Positions 26,706-35,425 are shown, counted from the first letter of the stretch. The stretch: DNA of 50,986 nucleotides from Chloroflexota bacterium (GCA_020850535.1 JADZEM010000125.1:1-50986); one strand, 5' to 3'. Notes: generated by a model not told the origin, from the sequence alone. Numbers and translations are program-made.

Positions 26706-29319
26706 GGAGGAGCCACCATCGATGTTCGGGGTAGCGCGTCAGGAGTCGCCAGCTCTCGATCTCGCCGAGGTCACGCGCATAGACAACTGTACGATCAAGC
26801 GCGGGCGTGTTGGCGAGAAACACCGAGCCGTAGGCTTGCCAGTTTGGCCAGTCTGAAGTAACGAAAACCACTGCCTGTTCGAGCCCGGCCTGTTCGACGA
26901 GTTGCAGATTTTGCCGGCTGACGCCGTTATAGTCACGGTAGGCCAGGATGATCTCGGGCAGGTAGCCGACGACGTTGATGGCGAAGAGCAGCGTCAGCAG
27001 GACGGCCGCGAAGACGACGCCGCTCAGACCCTGCGCCCGAACGCCGACCGGACCGGCAACGCTCCGCGCGGCGGGCGACTCATCCGAGGCCGGCGACGCG
27101 ACCGGCGACGACCCGGCGGCCTCAGGTTCGCTCGCGGCGTCGCTCGTGCGCCCATCGGCGCGGGCCAGCAGCAGGACGCCGCGTGCCGTCAGCAGCGCCA
27201 GCGCGCCGACCGCCTCGAACGCGAAGCGCGGCCCGTAGATGATGCCGTCAGACCAGTACAGCAGATGCGCCGCGCCCAAACCGAGCGCCGTCATCAGAAA
27301 GAGGCGGTCCCAGCGGTTGGCGGGGCCGAGCACGAACGGCACGGCCGCCAGCGCCAGCGTCAGGTAGCTGGGCCAGCCGTACAGGTGGCGCAAGAGCACG
27401 GCGGTGTTGGCCCAGGCATTCCCGAGCGCATTGGCGAGATCGTGGCCGCCCCGGGTGCCCACGTTCGGACCGAACCCGATCCGGTCCACCTCCGACCAGA
27501 GCGAGAGCGGCGGCAGCATGGCGCTCCCGCTGAGCTGGCCGTTCACGAAGGCCGCGTAGAACACGCCGGGCGCAGCTGCGAAGGCGAAGATGGCCGCCCG
27601 CACGACGACCGGGCGCAGCGGCTGGCCGCGACCTGACAGCACCAGCACCAGCATCATCGGGACGCCGATGCCACCCGCCGCCAGTGGCCGGGTCAGCACG
27701 AGGCCGCCCATCGCCAGCCCCGCCAGCATCCACCCGAGCGAGCCCAGCAGCCCACGCTCCGCGCCGTAGAGGGCCGTCGCGACGCCGAGCGTCAGCACGA
27801 CCGTCAGCAGCAGCGCGGCGGGGTGGGCCAGCATGTCGCCCGAGAGCATCAGCAGGAACGGCGAGAAGAGCAGCAGCACGCCTGCCAGCAGGCCGGCGAC
27901 CGTCCCGTAGGTGGCCCGGCCCAGCACCACGATCAGCCCGAGCGCCAACCCGGACATCAGCGGCGATACCAGCCAGGGTGCGCCGTACTGCATGCCGTAC
28001 GCCAGCAGCATCGACTGGCCCGGCGGCAGCACGCCGAACCAGCGGCCGTCCGCCGTCGCCGCCACGTACGCCTGCTCGAAGAATTCGGGGAGGATCGGCG
28101 CTTGCGCCCAGAGGCCGCCGCCGGCGATCACCTGGGCCTGGAAGAGGTAGGCGATAGACTCGACGGTGTGCGGAACGCCGTCGAGCAGGCCGAGCGCCAC
28201 CACCGACGTGAGGAAGGTGGTGACGGTCCCGATCAGTACGGCCGCCACCAGCGTGACCACCACGCCAACCGGTTTCGGGAAGCGGGCCGCCGTCACGCGG
28301 GTCGGCAGGGCCAGCAGCCGTGAGGCCGCGACCAACGTCAGCGCCACCAGCCAGACGCGTCCGATCTCGCGGAGGAGCGTCTGCGTCCAGCCAACAACCG
28401 AGCGGCGGAACACGAACGGGCCGCCGACCAGGATGTCGGCCGGTCGGTCTGGCGGGCGGACCTGGACGGCGAAGTACCGGCGATCCGGCGCGGCCACGAC
28501 CTCGACCACCGTGCCCGGATCCTCGCCGTGCAAGGTCACCTTGACCTGCGCCGATGGCCGCGCGATATCCGCCAGAACGGCGTACCGGTTGGTGAAGATC
28601 TCCGGGCTGTTGACCGTGACCGTCGCATCGGCGGCGCGGCCAACGGTCCAGGCATCAGCGCTGCCGCTCAGGCGGGGCGGCCCCGCCGCACGGTCGGAGT
28701 GCCACAGGCCCTCAACGGACGGCACCAGGTCCGAATCGTTGGCGTCCACCACCCGCAGCGACGACAGGCCGCCGCGCATGCCGCCGACGAGCCACTCGTT
28801 GAAGCCGGCCAGCAGGGGGACGCTGTCGGCGATCCACGGTGCGGCGACCGGCCGTTCCTCGACTGCGCCGACCTCGACCGTCAGCCGGTTGAGCGGACTG
28901 TCGATGCCGGCCGTCGTGGCGGCGAGGCGCACGCCGTTCAGCGTCACCTCAAGTTGCTCCGGCGTCCGCTGGATCGTCAGCAGGGACGATTCGGAGACGG
29001 CCCAGCCAAGCAGCAGCATCGCCGCGCCGTTGACGACGACGAAGCGCAGCAGCAGCAGCCGTTCCTGGGCGAACAGCGCATAGGCGGTGAATATGACGCA
29101 GCCCACTGCCAGGAGCAGCAACGCCAGCCAGTCCGCCACCACCGACAACGCCAGCAGGCCGGACAGGACGCCAAGCCCAGCCGCCAGCCTCCTGGTGCGG
29201 ACGCTGGTATCATCGGGCGTAAGCAGCGCGGCGAGGGTTGGTTGCGCCAAGCTATGCGCTCGCGAACCGGCGTGCCCGGGTCGCGGGCCTGGGATGGGAG
29301 CAGGAGCTCGTGGAATCAC
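26674..29319 (-). CDS. Large GT-C-like membrane glycosyltransferase candidate
   Basis: This is about 881 residues and the first gene of the minus-strand operon. Two or three N-terminal helices (about 45-110) precede an outside beta-rich domain (about 115-310, including SPEIFTNRYAVLADIARP). A polytopic module then starts with DGVPHTVESIAYLFQAQ (about 377), resembling the first loop of PMT/ArnT-like enzymes, and ends in a short soluble tail (SDWPNWQAYGS). The last 32 bp overlap the YYY fusion. The start is uncertain: GTG at 29319 would overlap the divergent gene at 29310, and TTG at 29250 is a reasonable alternative. Function is inferred from fold and neighbours. Confidence 0.7.
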   Translation of the reverse strand: MIPRAPAPIPGPRPGHAGSRAHSLAQPTLAALLTPDDTSVRTRRLAAGLGVLSGLLALSVVADWLALLLLAVGCVIFTAYALFAQERLLLLRFVVVNGAAMLLLGWAVSESSLLTIQRTPEQLEVTLNGVRLAATTAGIDSPLNRLTVEVGAVEERPVAAPWIADSVPLLAGFNEWLVGGMRGGLSSLRVVDANDSDLVPSVEGLWHSDRAAGPPRLSGSADAWTVGRAADATVTVNSPEIFTNRYAVLADIARPSAQVKVTLHGEDPGTVVEVVAAPDRRYFAVQVRPPDRPADILVGGPFVFRRSVVGWTQTLLREIGRVWLVALTLVAASRLLALPTRVTAARFPKPVGVVVTLVAAVLIGTVTTFLTSVVALGLLDGVPHTVESIAYLFQAQVIAGGGLWAQAPILPEFFEQAYVAATADGRWFGVLPPGQSMLLAYGMQYGAPWLVSPLMSGLALGLIVVLGRATYGTVAGLLAGVLLLFSPFLLMLSGDMLAHPAALLLTVVLTLGVATALYGAERGLLGSLGWMLAGLAMGGLVLTRPLAAGGIGVPMMLVLVLSGRGQPLRPVVVRAAIFAFAAAPGVFYAAFVNGQLSGSAMLPPLSLWSEVDRIGFGPNVGTRGGHDLANALGNAWANTAVLLRHLYGWPSYLTLALAAVPFVLGPANRWDRLFLMTALGLGAAHLLYWSDGIIYGPRFAFEAVGALALLTARGVLLLARADGRTSDAASEPEAAGSSPVASPASDESPAARSVAGPVGVRAQGLSGVVFAAVLLTLLFAINVVGYLPEIILAYRDYNGVSRQNLQLVEQAGLEQAVVFVTSDWPNWQAYGSVFLANTPALDRTVVYARDLGEIESWRLLTRYPEHRWWLLRDGQLTEIRR

Positions 29320-29633
29320 CCCGTTTCGAACGAGTCTGTCGCACAGCGAACTCCGAAGCGTACCTGATCGTCGACGGCGAGGATGAGGAGGTCGTCGGGC
29401 GGGTCGATCTGCACTACACCAGCGGCCCGACCTACGGCGTCCTGATCGTCGAGCGAGACCTCTCCGAGTCCGACATCCTGGAGCTGCGAAGCGAGATCGA
29501 CGACGAGCTGGTGCAGACTGCCGATATCTCCCGAGACGATTTCCTGCTTGCCGTGTACCAAGGCCAGCCTGTTCGCCCCGAGCCGTTCACCGACGAAGAC
29601 ACCGAGCTGCCCATGGGCGACGCCCTCCCCTGA
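29310..29633 (+). CDS. Small conserved hypothetical protein
   Basis: This is 107 residues, acidic, with no membrane segment or Cys. The pattern ESPRFERVCRTANSEAYLIVDG, then GRVDLHYTSGPTYGVLIVERDLSE and an amphipathic helix ILELRSEIDDELV, suggests a compact alpha/beta cytoplasmic protein. A GTG start with GGAG 3 bp upstream (29303-29306) fits better than the longer frame from 29238, which would overlap the divergent operon further. It shares the divergent promoter region with the glycosyltransferase operon. I do not recognise a named family. Confidence 0.7.
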   Translation: MESPRFERVCRTANSEAYLIVDGEDEEVVGRVDLHYTSGPTYGVLIVERDLSESDILELRSEIDDELVQTADISRDDFLLAVYQGQPVRPEPFTDEDTELPMGDALP

Positions 29634-29754
29634 GCGGCGGGCAGGACGATCCTAGCACACCCGCGCCTCCAGGGAAGGTACGTCAGCGGCTCGATTCCAT
29701 CGAATTGAGCGGAGCGCGGTCGGGCCTGTGCTACGCTTTCCCCACCGAGAGCAG

Positions 29755-29778
29755 GGGCGTGTCTTCCTGGGCACGCCC
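29755..29778 (+). promoter_or_regulatory. Leader hairpin before the ABC importer
   Basis: GGGCGTG/CACGCCC forms a 7-bp stem with a 10-nt loop, 41 bp upstream of the substrate-binding protein start. TACGCT at 29732-29737 could be the -10. No T run follows, so it is more likely a leader structure than a terminator. Confidence 0.3.
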
Positions 29779-29819
29779 GCTGCAATGGTCCTGGTCTTGA
29801 AACTCTGGTGGAGGACGGA

Positions 29820-31619
29820 ATGCGCTCCACGATTGGCCGACGTCGTCTCCTGATGGTGCTGGCCGGCGCGTCGCTCGGGCTGGCCGCCTGCTCGTCATCT
29901 CAACCCGCTGCGCCCGCCAAGCCTGCCGAGCCAGCGGCCCCCGCCAAGCCCGCCGAGCAGAAGCCGGCCGCTGCCGCGCCTGCCGCCGCGTCGCCGGTCG
30001 CGGCGGGTGCCTCGCCTGGGGCGGCTGCGTCACCAGGGACCGGGCCGGCCGCCAGCGGCGGCGCCGCCCGGCCAGCCGGAACGGTTGCCGGCGGCACGTT
30101 CGTGATCGCCAGCATCGGGCCGCTGCCGCGCACCGTCCACCCGTACCCGAACAGCGCCGACTACAGCAGCGGCTGGGTGGAGGTCGCCAAGCTGATCTAC
30201 GGCGGCGGCCTGCTCGACCAGGACGCCAACTCGCTGGAGTACGTACCCTACTCGGTGAAGGAGTGGAGCGTCTCGCCAGACGGCAAGACGTTCACCTTCA
30301 AGCTGCGCGACGATCTCAAGTGGAGCGACGGCAAGCCGATCATCGTTGACGATTACCTGTTCGCCTATCAGGAGGCCGTCAAGGAAGAGAACGATTTCGT
30401 CGGCCTGGAAGACCTGGAGCGCATCGAGTCGTTCACGTCGCCCGGGCCGGGCACGCTGGTCGTGACGCTCAAGGAGCTGTTGGCGAAGGACGTGGCTATC
30501 GGCGTGGCGACGGGCGTCTCGCCAGTGCCGAAGCACGTCTGGCAGGGCAAGTCCTGGACGGACGGCGTCGCCAACCCCGAGATCCTCAAGCCGACGGTCG
30601 TCTCGGGGGCGTACCTGCTCAAGGAGCTGAACACGGCCGAGGGCGCAACCTTCGAGCGCAACCCGAGCTGGTTCAAGGGGCAGGCCAACTTCGAGAAGAT
30701 CGTGATCAAGCCGGGCCAGCAGCCGACGGTCGCCTACGAGCTGCTCAAGAGCAATCAGGCCCAATGGGCGCCGGCCATTCCGCCGTCCCAGTACACCGAG
30801 GCCAAGCAGAACCCCCAGCTCAACATGTACGAGTGGAGCCCGGCCAACGGCCTGTACCGCGTGCTCGAGTTCAACCTCAAGCACGAATTGCTCAAGGACA
30901 AGAAGGTCCGCGAGGCCCTGGCGCGTACCATCAGCCGCGAAGACCTGATCCAGGTGGCCGAGAACGGCCTGGGTCAGCCGCAGTACAGCTTCCTCAACCC
31001 GGCGAACACCAAGTGGTACAACCCGAACGTCGAGAAGTACGAGTTCGACCTGAGCAAGTCGAAGTCGCTGCTCCAGGAGGCTGGCTTCAAGCTGAACGGC
31101 AGCGCGCTGGCCGGCCCGAACGGACAACCGGTCCGACTCGGCGTGCTCTATCCCGTCAGCAGCACGCCGCGCGGGAAGATCGCGGCCTACCTTCAGCAGC
31201 AGTGGAAGCAGCTCGGCATCGAGGTCGAGGTGAAGGGGTTGGACGCTAACGCCTACTTCGAAGAGGCCAAGAAGAAGAACTTCGACGTGTCGCTCGGGTC
31301 GTGGGGCGGCGGGAGCATCGACCCCGACCTCTCGTCCAAGGGCCAGATCCTGAGCACGGGCCAGCAGAACGTGACCAGCTTCGCGAGTGAGAAGGTCGAT
31401 CAGCTGGTCAAGGCGGCGTCGGTCGAGCTTGACGATGCGAAGCGCAAGCAGATGTACTTCGATCTCCAGAAGCTGGTCGTGGACGAGCTGCCGTCGATGT
31501 ATCTCTACTCGGCCACGTCGTTCAGCCCGATGACCAAGAAGGTGCTGGGCGTCCAGCCGACGAAGTTCGACAGCCTGGACGTCAACGACGGGCTGACGCG
31601 CTGGGCGTACGCGCAGTAG
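29820..31619 (+). CDS. Family 5 extracellular solute-binding lipoprotein (peptide/nickel type)
   Basis: This 599-residue lipoprotein captures substrate for the ABC importer encoded downstream. The N-terminus has an RRR motif and hydrophobic core followed by the lipobox LAAC with Cys24, so Sec or Tat export and LspA processing are expected. A linker of about 70 residues rich in Ala and Pro leads to the SBP_bac_5 fold (TFTFKLRDDLKWSDGKPIIVDDYLFAYQ, EALARTISREDLI, IDPDLSSKGQ). GGAGG at 29809-29813 and ATG at 29820 set the start. Permease genes follow after 12 bp. Dipeptide, oligopeptide, glutathione, nickel or sugar specificity cannot be told apart from this sequence. Confidence 0.93.
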   Translation: MRSTIGRRRLLMVLAGASLGLAACSSSQPAAPAKPAEPAAPAKPAEQKPAAAAPAAASPVAAGASPGAAASPGTGPAASGGAARPAGTVAGGTFVIASIGPLPRTVHPYPNSADYSSGWVEVAKLIYGGGLLDQDANSLEYVPYSVKEWSVSPDGKTFTFKLRDDLKWSDGKPIIVDDYLFAYQEAVKEENDFVGLEDLERIESFTSPGPGTLVVTLKELLAKDVAIGVATGVSPVPKHVWQGKSWTDGVANPEILKPTVVSGAYLLKELNTAEGATFERNPSWFKGQANFEKIVIKPGQQPTVAYELLKSNQAQWAPAIPPSQYTEAKQNPQLNMYEWSPANGLYRVLEFNLKHELLKDKKVREALARTISREDLIQVAENGLGQPQYSFLNPANTKWYNPNVEKYEFDLSKSKSLLQEAGFKLNGSALAGPNGQPVRLGVLYPVSSTPRGKIAAYLQQQWKQLGIEVEVKGLDANAYFEEAKKKNFDVSLGSWGGGSIDPDLSSKGQILSTGQQNVTSFASEKVDQLVKAASVELDDAKRKQMYFDLQKLVVDELPSMYLYSATSFSPMTKKVLGVQPTKFDSLDVNDGLTRWAYAQ

Positions 31620-31631
31620 CGGAGGGCGGCG

Positions 31632-32567
31632 GTGGGCAGGTTCGTGGCGCGGCGGCTGGTCCAGTCGGTCATCCTGGTGTTCGCCGTCATGACGCTGTCG
31701 TTCTTCCTGATTCGCCTGACGCCGGGCGGTCCTGACGCGGCGCTCATGCAGAATCCTCGCCTCTCGCCAGAGACGATTCAACGGATGCGGGAGCGGTTCG
31801 GCCTCAACGATCCGCTCCCAATCCAGTATCTGAAGTGGCTGCGGAGCGTCGTCGAGCTTGACTTCGGCCGCTCGTATGCCTATCAGGTGCCCGTGATTAC
31901 GATCATCGCGGAGCGGGCCTGGCCCACGTTTCAGCTCAGTGCCCTCAGCTACGCCTTCGGTCTGCTGGGAGTGCCGCTCGGCGTGTACGCGGCCAGCAAG
32001 CGCGGCCGGCTTCCCGACACCGTCGTGCGAGTGATGACCGTGGTGGGCACCTCGGTGCCCACATGGTGGCTGGCGCTCAGCCTGATCGTCTTCATGAGTG
32101 GCGCGATCAACTGGTTTCCGAACGGCCAGGGAGATGGAACGCTCGGTAGCTGGCTGAAACATGTGACGATGCCGGCAATCCTCCTGGGGCTCGGCGGCCT
32201 GATCACGTTTACGCGCTTCGTGCGCTCGGAAGTTCTCGAAGTCCTCGGGCAAGACTACGTGCGGACGGCGCGCGCCAAGGGACTCCCCGAACCTGATGTT
32301 CAGCGCTGGCACATCATGCGAAACGCGCTGATCCCCGTGGTGACATTGCTTGGATCGCTGCTGCCGGCCTTGATTTCTGGATCGGTCATCACCGAGACGA
32401 TCTTCAACTGGCCGGGCATGGGGCGGTTGTTCATCGAGGCAGCGTCCACCCGTGACTACCCCTTGCTGCTCGGTATGCTGCTGATCGGCACGGTCCTGAC
32501 GATCATCGGCACGCTGCTGGCGGACATCGGCTACGGGCTGGTCGATCCGCGCGTGCGCTACACATGA
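31632..32567 (+). CDS. ABC transporter permease, DppB/OppB type
   Basis: This 311-residue inner-membrane permease of the binding-protein-dependent family has six expected helices. The N-terminal RRLVQSVILVFAVMTLSFFLIRLTPG and the ATPase-contact EAA loop, VRTARAKGLPEPDVQRWHIMRNA, are typical of DppB. SVITETIFNWPGMGRL is another family hallmark. The start is GTG, preceded by GGAGGG at 31620-31625, directly after the binding protein. The 3' end overlaps the second permease (ATGA). Confidence 0.95.
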   Translation: MGRFVARRLVQSVILVFAVMTLSFFLIRLTPGGPDAALMQNPRLSPETIQRMRERFGLNDPLPIQYLKWLRSVVELDFGRSYAYQVPVITIIAERAWPTFQLSALSYAFGLLGVPLGVYAASKRGRLPDTVVRVMTVVGTSVPTWWLALSLIVFMSGAINWFPNGQGDGTLGSWLKHVTMPAILLGLGGLITFTRFVRSEVLEVLGQDYVRTARAKGLPEPDVQRWHIMRNALIPVVTLLGSLLPALISGSVITETIFNWPGMGRLFIEAASTRDYPLLLGMLLIGTVLTIIGTLLADIGYGLVDPRVRYT

Positions 32568-33532
32568 GCGCGCCGCCGAAGTCCGGTCGCGTGGCGGCGG
32601 CCCGCACGGCGCCGGGCAGCGTCACGGCGTCCCGCGCCGACGCCCCGCTCACCAGCAGGCCGTCCTGCGGCTTCCTGAGCAGCTCGTTGCGGAAGTTCCG
32701 CGAGGACCGCTTGAGCATGGTCTGCCTGGCGCTCTTTACAGTCATCGTGGCGATCACCATCTGCGCGCCGCTGATCGCCACATACGTGCTGGGGACCACG
32801 CCCGATCAGTTCATGCGGACGCCTGAGGGCCGCATCGCGACGCTCAGGCCGCCCGGACCGGGTTACCCGCTCGGCACCGACGAGCTTGGCCGCGACAACC
32901 TGACCCGCCTGATCTACGCCGGTCGGGTCTCGCTGACGGTCGGCTTCCTGGTGGCGCTGGTCTCGCTGGCCATCGGCACGCCGCTGGGGCTGGTGGCTGG
33001 CTACTACGGTGGCAAGATGGACGACGTCGTCAACGCGCTCGTGCAGTTGGTCATCAACATCCCGTCGCTCTTCATCCTGATCATCCTGTCGGTGATCTTC
33101 ACGCCGGGCGTGATCGGGCTGGCGATCATCTTCGGGCTGTTCTACTGGCCAGCCACCACGCGGCAGGTGCGCGGGACGGTCCTCTCGCTGCGAAATCGAG
33201 ATTATGTCGACGCGGCCCGCGTGATGGGCGCCAGCGACGCCCGGATCCTGGCGCGGCACATCCTGCCGAACGTGATCTCGGTGGTGACAGTGGTGGCCGG
33301 CTTCGACGTGGCCTCCGCGATCCTCGGCGAGTCGGCGCTGAGCTTCCTGGGCTTCGGGGTGCCGGTCCCGCTCTCAAGCTGGGGCAACATGCTGAGCGGC
33401 TCGCAGGACACCTTCCGCAGCGCGCCGTGGCTGGTCTACCCGCCGGGTCTGATGATCCTGTTGACGGTGCTGTGCGTGTTCCTGATCGCGGACGGCCTGC
33501 GCGACGCGTTCGACCCGAGGCTGCGGTCATAG
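32564..33532 (+). CDS. ABC transporter permease, DppC/OppC type
   Basis: This 322-residue partner permease has an N-terminal cytoplasmic region of about 45 residues, then six helices. It shows the DppC hallmark YPLGTDELGRDNLTRLIYAGR and the EAA loop DYVDAARVMGASDARILARH. The overlap with the upstream permease implies coupled translation and a 1:1 heterodimer. The two ATPase genes (DppD/DppF types) that normally follow are missing. Instead a GGCAGT-rich stretch and an unrelated kinase gene come next, so the ATPases must be elsewhere or shared. Confidence 0.95.
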   Translation: MSAPPKSGRVAAARTAPGSVTASRADAPLTSRPSCGFLSSSLRKFREDRLSMVCLALFTVIVAITICAPLIATYVLGTTPDQFMRTPEGRIATLRPPGPGYPLGTDELGRDNLTRLIYAGRVSLTVGFLVALVSLAIGTPLGLVAGYYGGKMDDVVNALVQLVINIPSLFILIILSVIFTPGVIGLAIIFGLFYWPATTRQVRGTVLSLRNRDYVDAARVMGASDARILARHILPNVISVVTVVAGFDVASAILGESALSFLGFGVPVPLSSWGNMLSGSQDTFRSAPWLVYPPGLMILLTVLCVFLIADGLRDAFDPRLRS

Positions 33533-33559
33533 CTGGCAGTCGGCAGTAGGCGGCAGGCA

Positions 33560-34810
33560 GTGGACCAGGCTCGACGTTCCGAACCGTTCGTGTCGAACGT
33601 CGTCAACGGCCTGGGCGAGCGCGGCGCGGCGTGGCTCGACGCGCTGCCGACGGTGCTGGCGTCGCTGGCCGAGCGCTGGGGCCTCACGCTCGGGGAGCCG
33701 TTCGACCTGTCGTTCAACTACGTCTGCCGGGCGACCGTTGATCCGCGAGGGCGGCGGTCCGCCGCCAGTCGCCGCGTTGACCCCGAATCACCTGCCATCC
33801 CGAGCGGAACAAGCCTGCGAGTGGAGTCGAGGGATCTTCCTTTGCACGACCAGGAAGATCCCTCCACTTCGCTCGTACCTCGCCGCGGTCGGGATGACGG
33901 CGGGGAGCTTGGACCTCGTGTCGCTTGCCCTGAGCGTGCCGAATGGGGTCGGGATGACGAACGAGCGTCACGCGCACCTCGGTCTTTTGCTGACCCAGCC
34001 CCCCGGCCGGCTGCGCGGCGCAACAATCAGCGTCGCCGACATCATCTCCGACGCGGAGAGGGGGTGGCGTTCGACGAGGGTGAGGCGGTGCTCAAGGTCG
34101 GGCCGTGGGGCGCGGAGAACGTCCAGGAGATCCGCGCGCTGCGCCTGTACGCGGGGCGGGGGGCCTGCCGCCTGCTGGAAGCGGACGAAGACGTCGGAGC
34201 AGCACTGCTGGAGCGGGTACGGCCGGGCCGGCGGCTGCGAGACGTGGTGACCGACGACGACGCAGCGACGCGCATCGCGGCCGGGTTGATGCAGCGGCTC
34301 TGGATACCAGCCGGCGAGATCGCCGACACGAGGGGGCTGCGCCCACTGGCGTCCTGGTTCACGCGGGCGTTCGCGCGGCACCGGGCCGAGTACGGCGGCG
34401 CCGGGCCATTTGCCCCAGGCCTGTTCGAGGCGGCTGAGCGCATCGCTGGCGAGCTGCTCGCGTCCGCGCCGTGCGAGGTGCTCCTCCACGCCGACCTGCA
34501 CCACGAGAACATCCTGACCGGTGAGCGCGAGCCGTGGCTGGCCATCGACCCGAAAGGCATGCTCGGGGATCCGGGCTACGAGGTTGGACCGTTCCTGCTG
34601 AATCCCGACCCGCAGGCCAGCCCGCCAAAGGACGGCCCGCGGCTCCATCGCCGCCTGGACCTCTTCGCCGAGGCGCTCGCCTACGACCGCGAGCGGCTGC
34701 GCCTCTGGGGCGTCGTGCACGCGGTGCTGTCGGCTTGCTGGAGCGCAGAAGATGGCGGCTCGGGCTGGCAGAACGCCATCACGGCAGCCGAGCGCCTGCT
34801 CGAACGGTGA
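33560..34810 (+). CDS. APH(6)/hydroxyurea-type kinase interrupted in frame by a palindromic repeat
   Basis: This 416-codon frame resembles the aminoglycoside/hydroxyurea antibiotic resistance kinase family (PF04655), which phosphorylates small hydroxylated compounds. Residues 1-59 (ERGAAWLDALP, RWGLTLGEPFDLSFNYV) and 173-416 (GEAVLKVG with Lys179, HADLHHEN with catalytic Asp312, IDPKG) match the family. About 110 residues between them are foreign, encoded by a repeat insertion at roughly 33738-34075 that happens to keep the frame open. The insert falls in the N-lobe sheet just before the ATP-binding Lys, so activity is doubtful and the gene may be a pseudogene. The GTG start lies in a GGCAGT-rich stretch. 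Confidence 0.82.
   Translation: MDQARRSEPFVSNVVNGLGERGAAWLDALPTVLASLAERWGLTLGEPFDLSFNYVCRATVDPRGRRSAASRRVDPESPAIPSGTSLRVESRDLPLHDQEDPSTSLVPRRGRDDGGELGPRVACPERAEWGRDDERASRAPRSFADPAPRPAARRNNQRRRHHLRRGEGVAFDEGEAVLKVGPWGAENVQEIRALRLYAGRGACRLLEADEDVGAALLERVRPGRRLRDVVTDDDAATRIAAGLMQRLWIPAGEIADTRGLRPLASWFTRAFARHRAEYGGAGPFAPGLFEAAERIAGELLASAPCEVLLHADLHHENILTGEREPWLAIDPKGMLGDPGYEVGPFLLNPDPQASPPKDGPRLHRRLDLFAEALAYDRERLRLWGVVHAVLSACWSAEDGGSGWQNAITAAERLLER
33738..34075. repeat. Palindromic repeat inserted in the kinase gene
   Basis: Arms 33819-33841 and 33852-33874 (cores GAGGGATCTTCCT and AGGAAGATCCCTC) form a hairpin. The outer arms CATCCCGA (33796-33803) and TCGGGATG (33889-33896) extend it. The right arm, 33853-33897, recurs at 35596-35640 with about three mismatches in 45 nt. 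The boundaries are set by where kinase homology stops and resumes, so they are approximate, and no clean target duplication was found. Confidence 0.75.
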
Positions 34811-34843
34811 CGGACAGACTCCGATCTACCCTCGAGCGCGTGC

Positions 34844-34849
34844 TACGCT
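34844..34849 (+). promoter_or_regulatory. Candidate -10 of a leaderless thpR transcript
   Basis: TACGCT lies only 9 bp before the thpR ATG, and no Shine-Dalgarno is present. This is the spacing expected for transcription starting at or next to the start codon. No good -35 is visible. Confidence 0.35.
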
Positions 34850-34858
34850 TCTCGGGCT

Positions 34859-35425
34859 ATGCCTGAGCGAACTGCGCGCCTCTTCGTCGGGATCGACCTG
34901 GACGCGGTCTGGATGGCCGGCCTGACCAGCGCCGCCGACATGCTGCGCGAGCCGGTCGGCGACCGTGCGCGGTTCGTCAGGCCGGAGCTGTATCACGTGA
35001 CCGTGGTCTTCCTGGGCGACCAGAGTGAGTCTGACCAGGAAGCGGCCGGGCAGGCGCTCCGCGAGACCGTGGCCCAGTCCGCCCCCTTTGAGCTTCACAT
35101 GGCTGGCATCCAGCATCTCGGCGGCCACGAGCACGGCGCGCTGGTGGCCGCCCTCCAGGATCCATCAGGCGACCTGCAGCGGCTCCGTCAGCGCCTGGAC
35201 GAGGCCCTGCGCCGGCGGCGCGTCCGCTTTGACGCCAAGCTGCTGACGCCGCACATCACGCTGGCGAGGCCGAAGCGGCGGTCAGGCCCGCTGCCGATTG
35301 CCCCGATGGACCTCTCGGACGCGCCGCCGCTTCGGGTGAACGCCGTCAGTCTCTTGCGCAGCTTCCTCCAGCCGACCGGGCCGCGCTATCAGTCGCTGAT
35401 GAAGCTGCGACTGACGGGCGGATAG
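34859..35425 (+). CDS. thpR: RNA 2',3'-cyclic phosphodiesterase (2H family, LigT/ThpR)
   Basis: This 188-residue two-histidine phosphoesterase opens 2',3'-cyclic phosphate ends of RNA and in vitro can join tRNA half-molecules. Both catalytic HxT motifs are present: YHVTVVFLG with His46/Thr48 and PHITLARPK with His132/Thr134. The N-terminal LFVGIDLD and the C-terminal SLLRSFLQPTGPRYQ are standard for the family, and the length is normal. It begins 48 bp after the kinase gene and probably has its own promoter. No RNA-repair partner lies nearby. Confidence 0.93.
   Translation: MPERTARLFVGIDLDAVWMAGLTSAADMLREPVGDRARFVRPELYHVTVVFLGDQSESDQEAAGQALRETVAQSAPFELHMAGIQHLGGHEHGALVAALQDPSGDLQRLRQRLDEALRRRRVRFDAKLLTPHITLARPKRRSGPLPIAPMDLSDAPPLRVNAVSLLRSFLQPTGPRYQSLMKLRLTGG

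Noticed and set aside
29238-29309. N-terminal extension of the small gene at 29310
   Set aside because: It would overlap the divergent operon start further, and GGAG before GTG 29310 marks a better start.
33746-34080. CGAGGG on both sides of the kinase insertion as a target duplication
   Set aside because: Removing the insert between the two copies would put the kinase gene out of frame, so these are probably chance matches.
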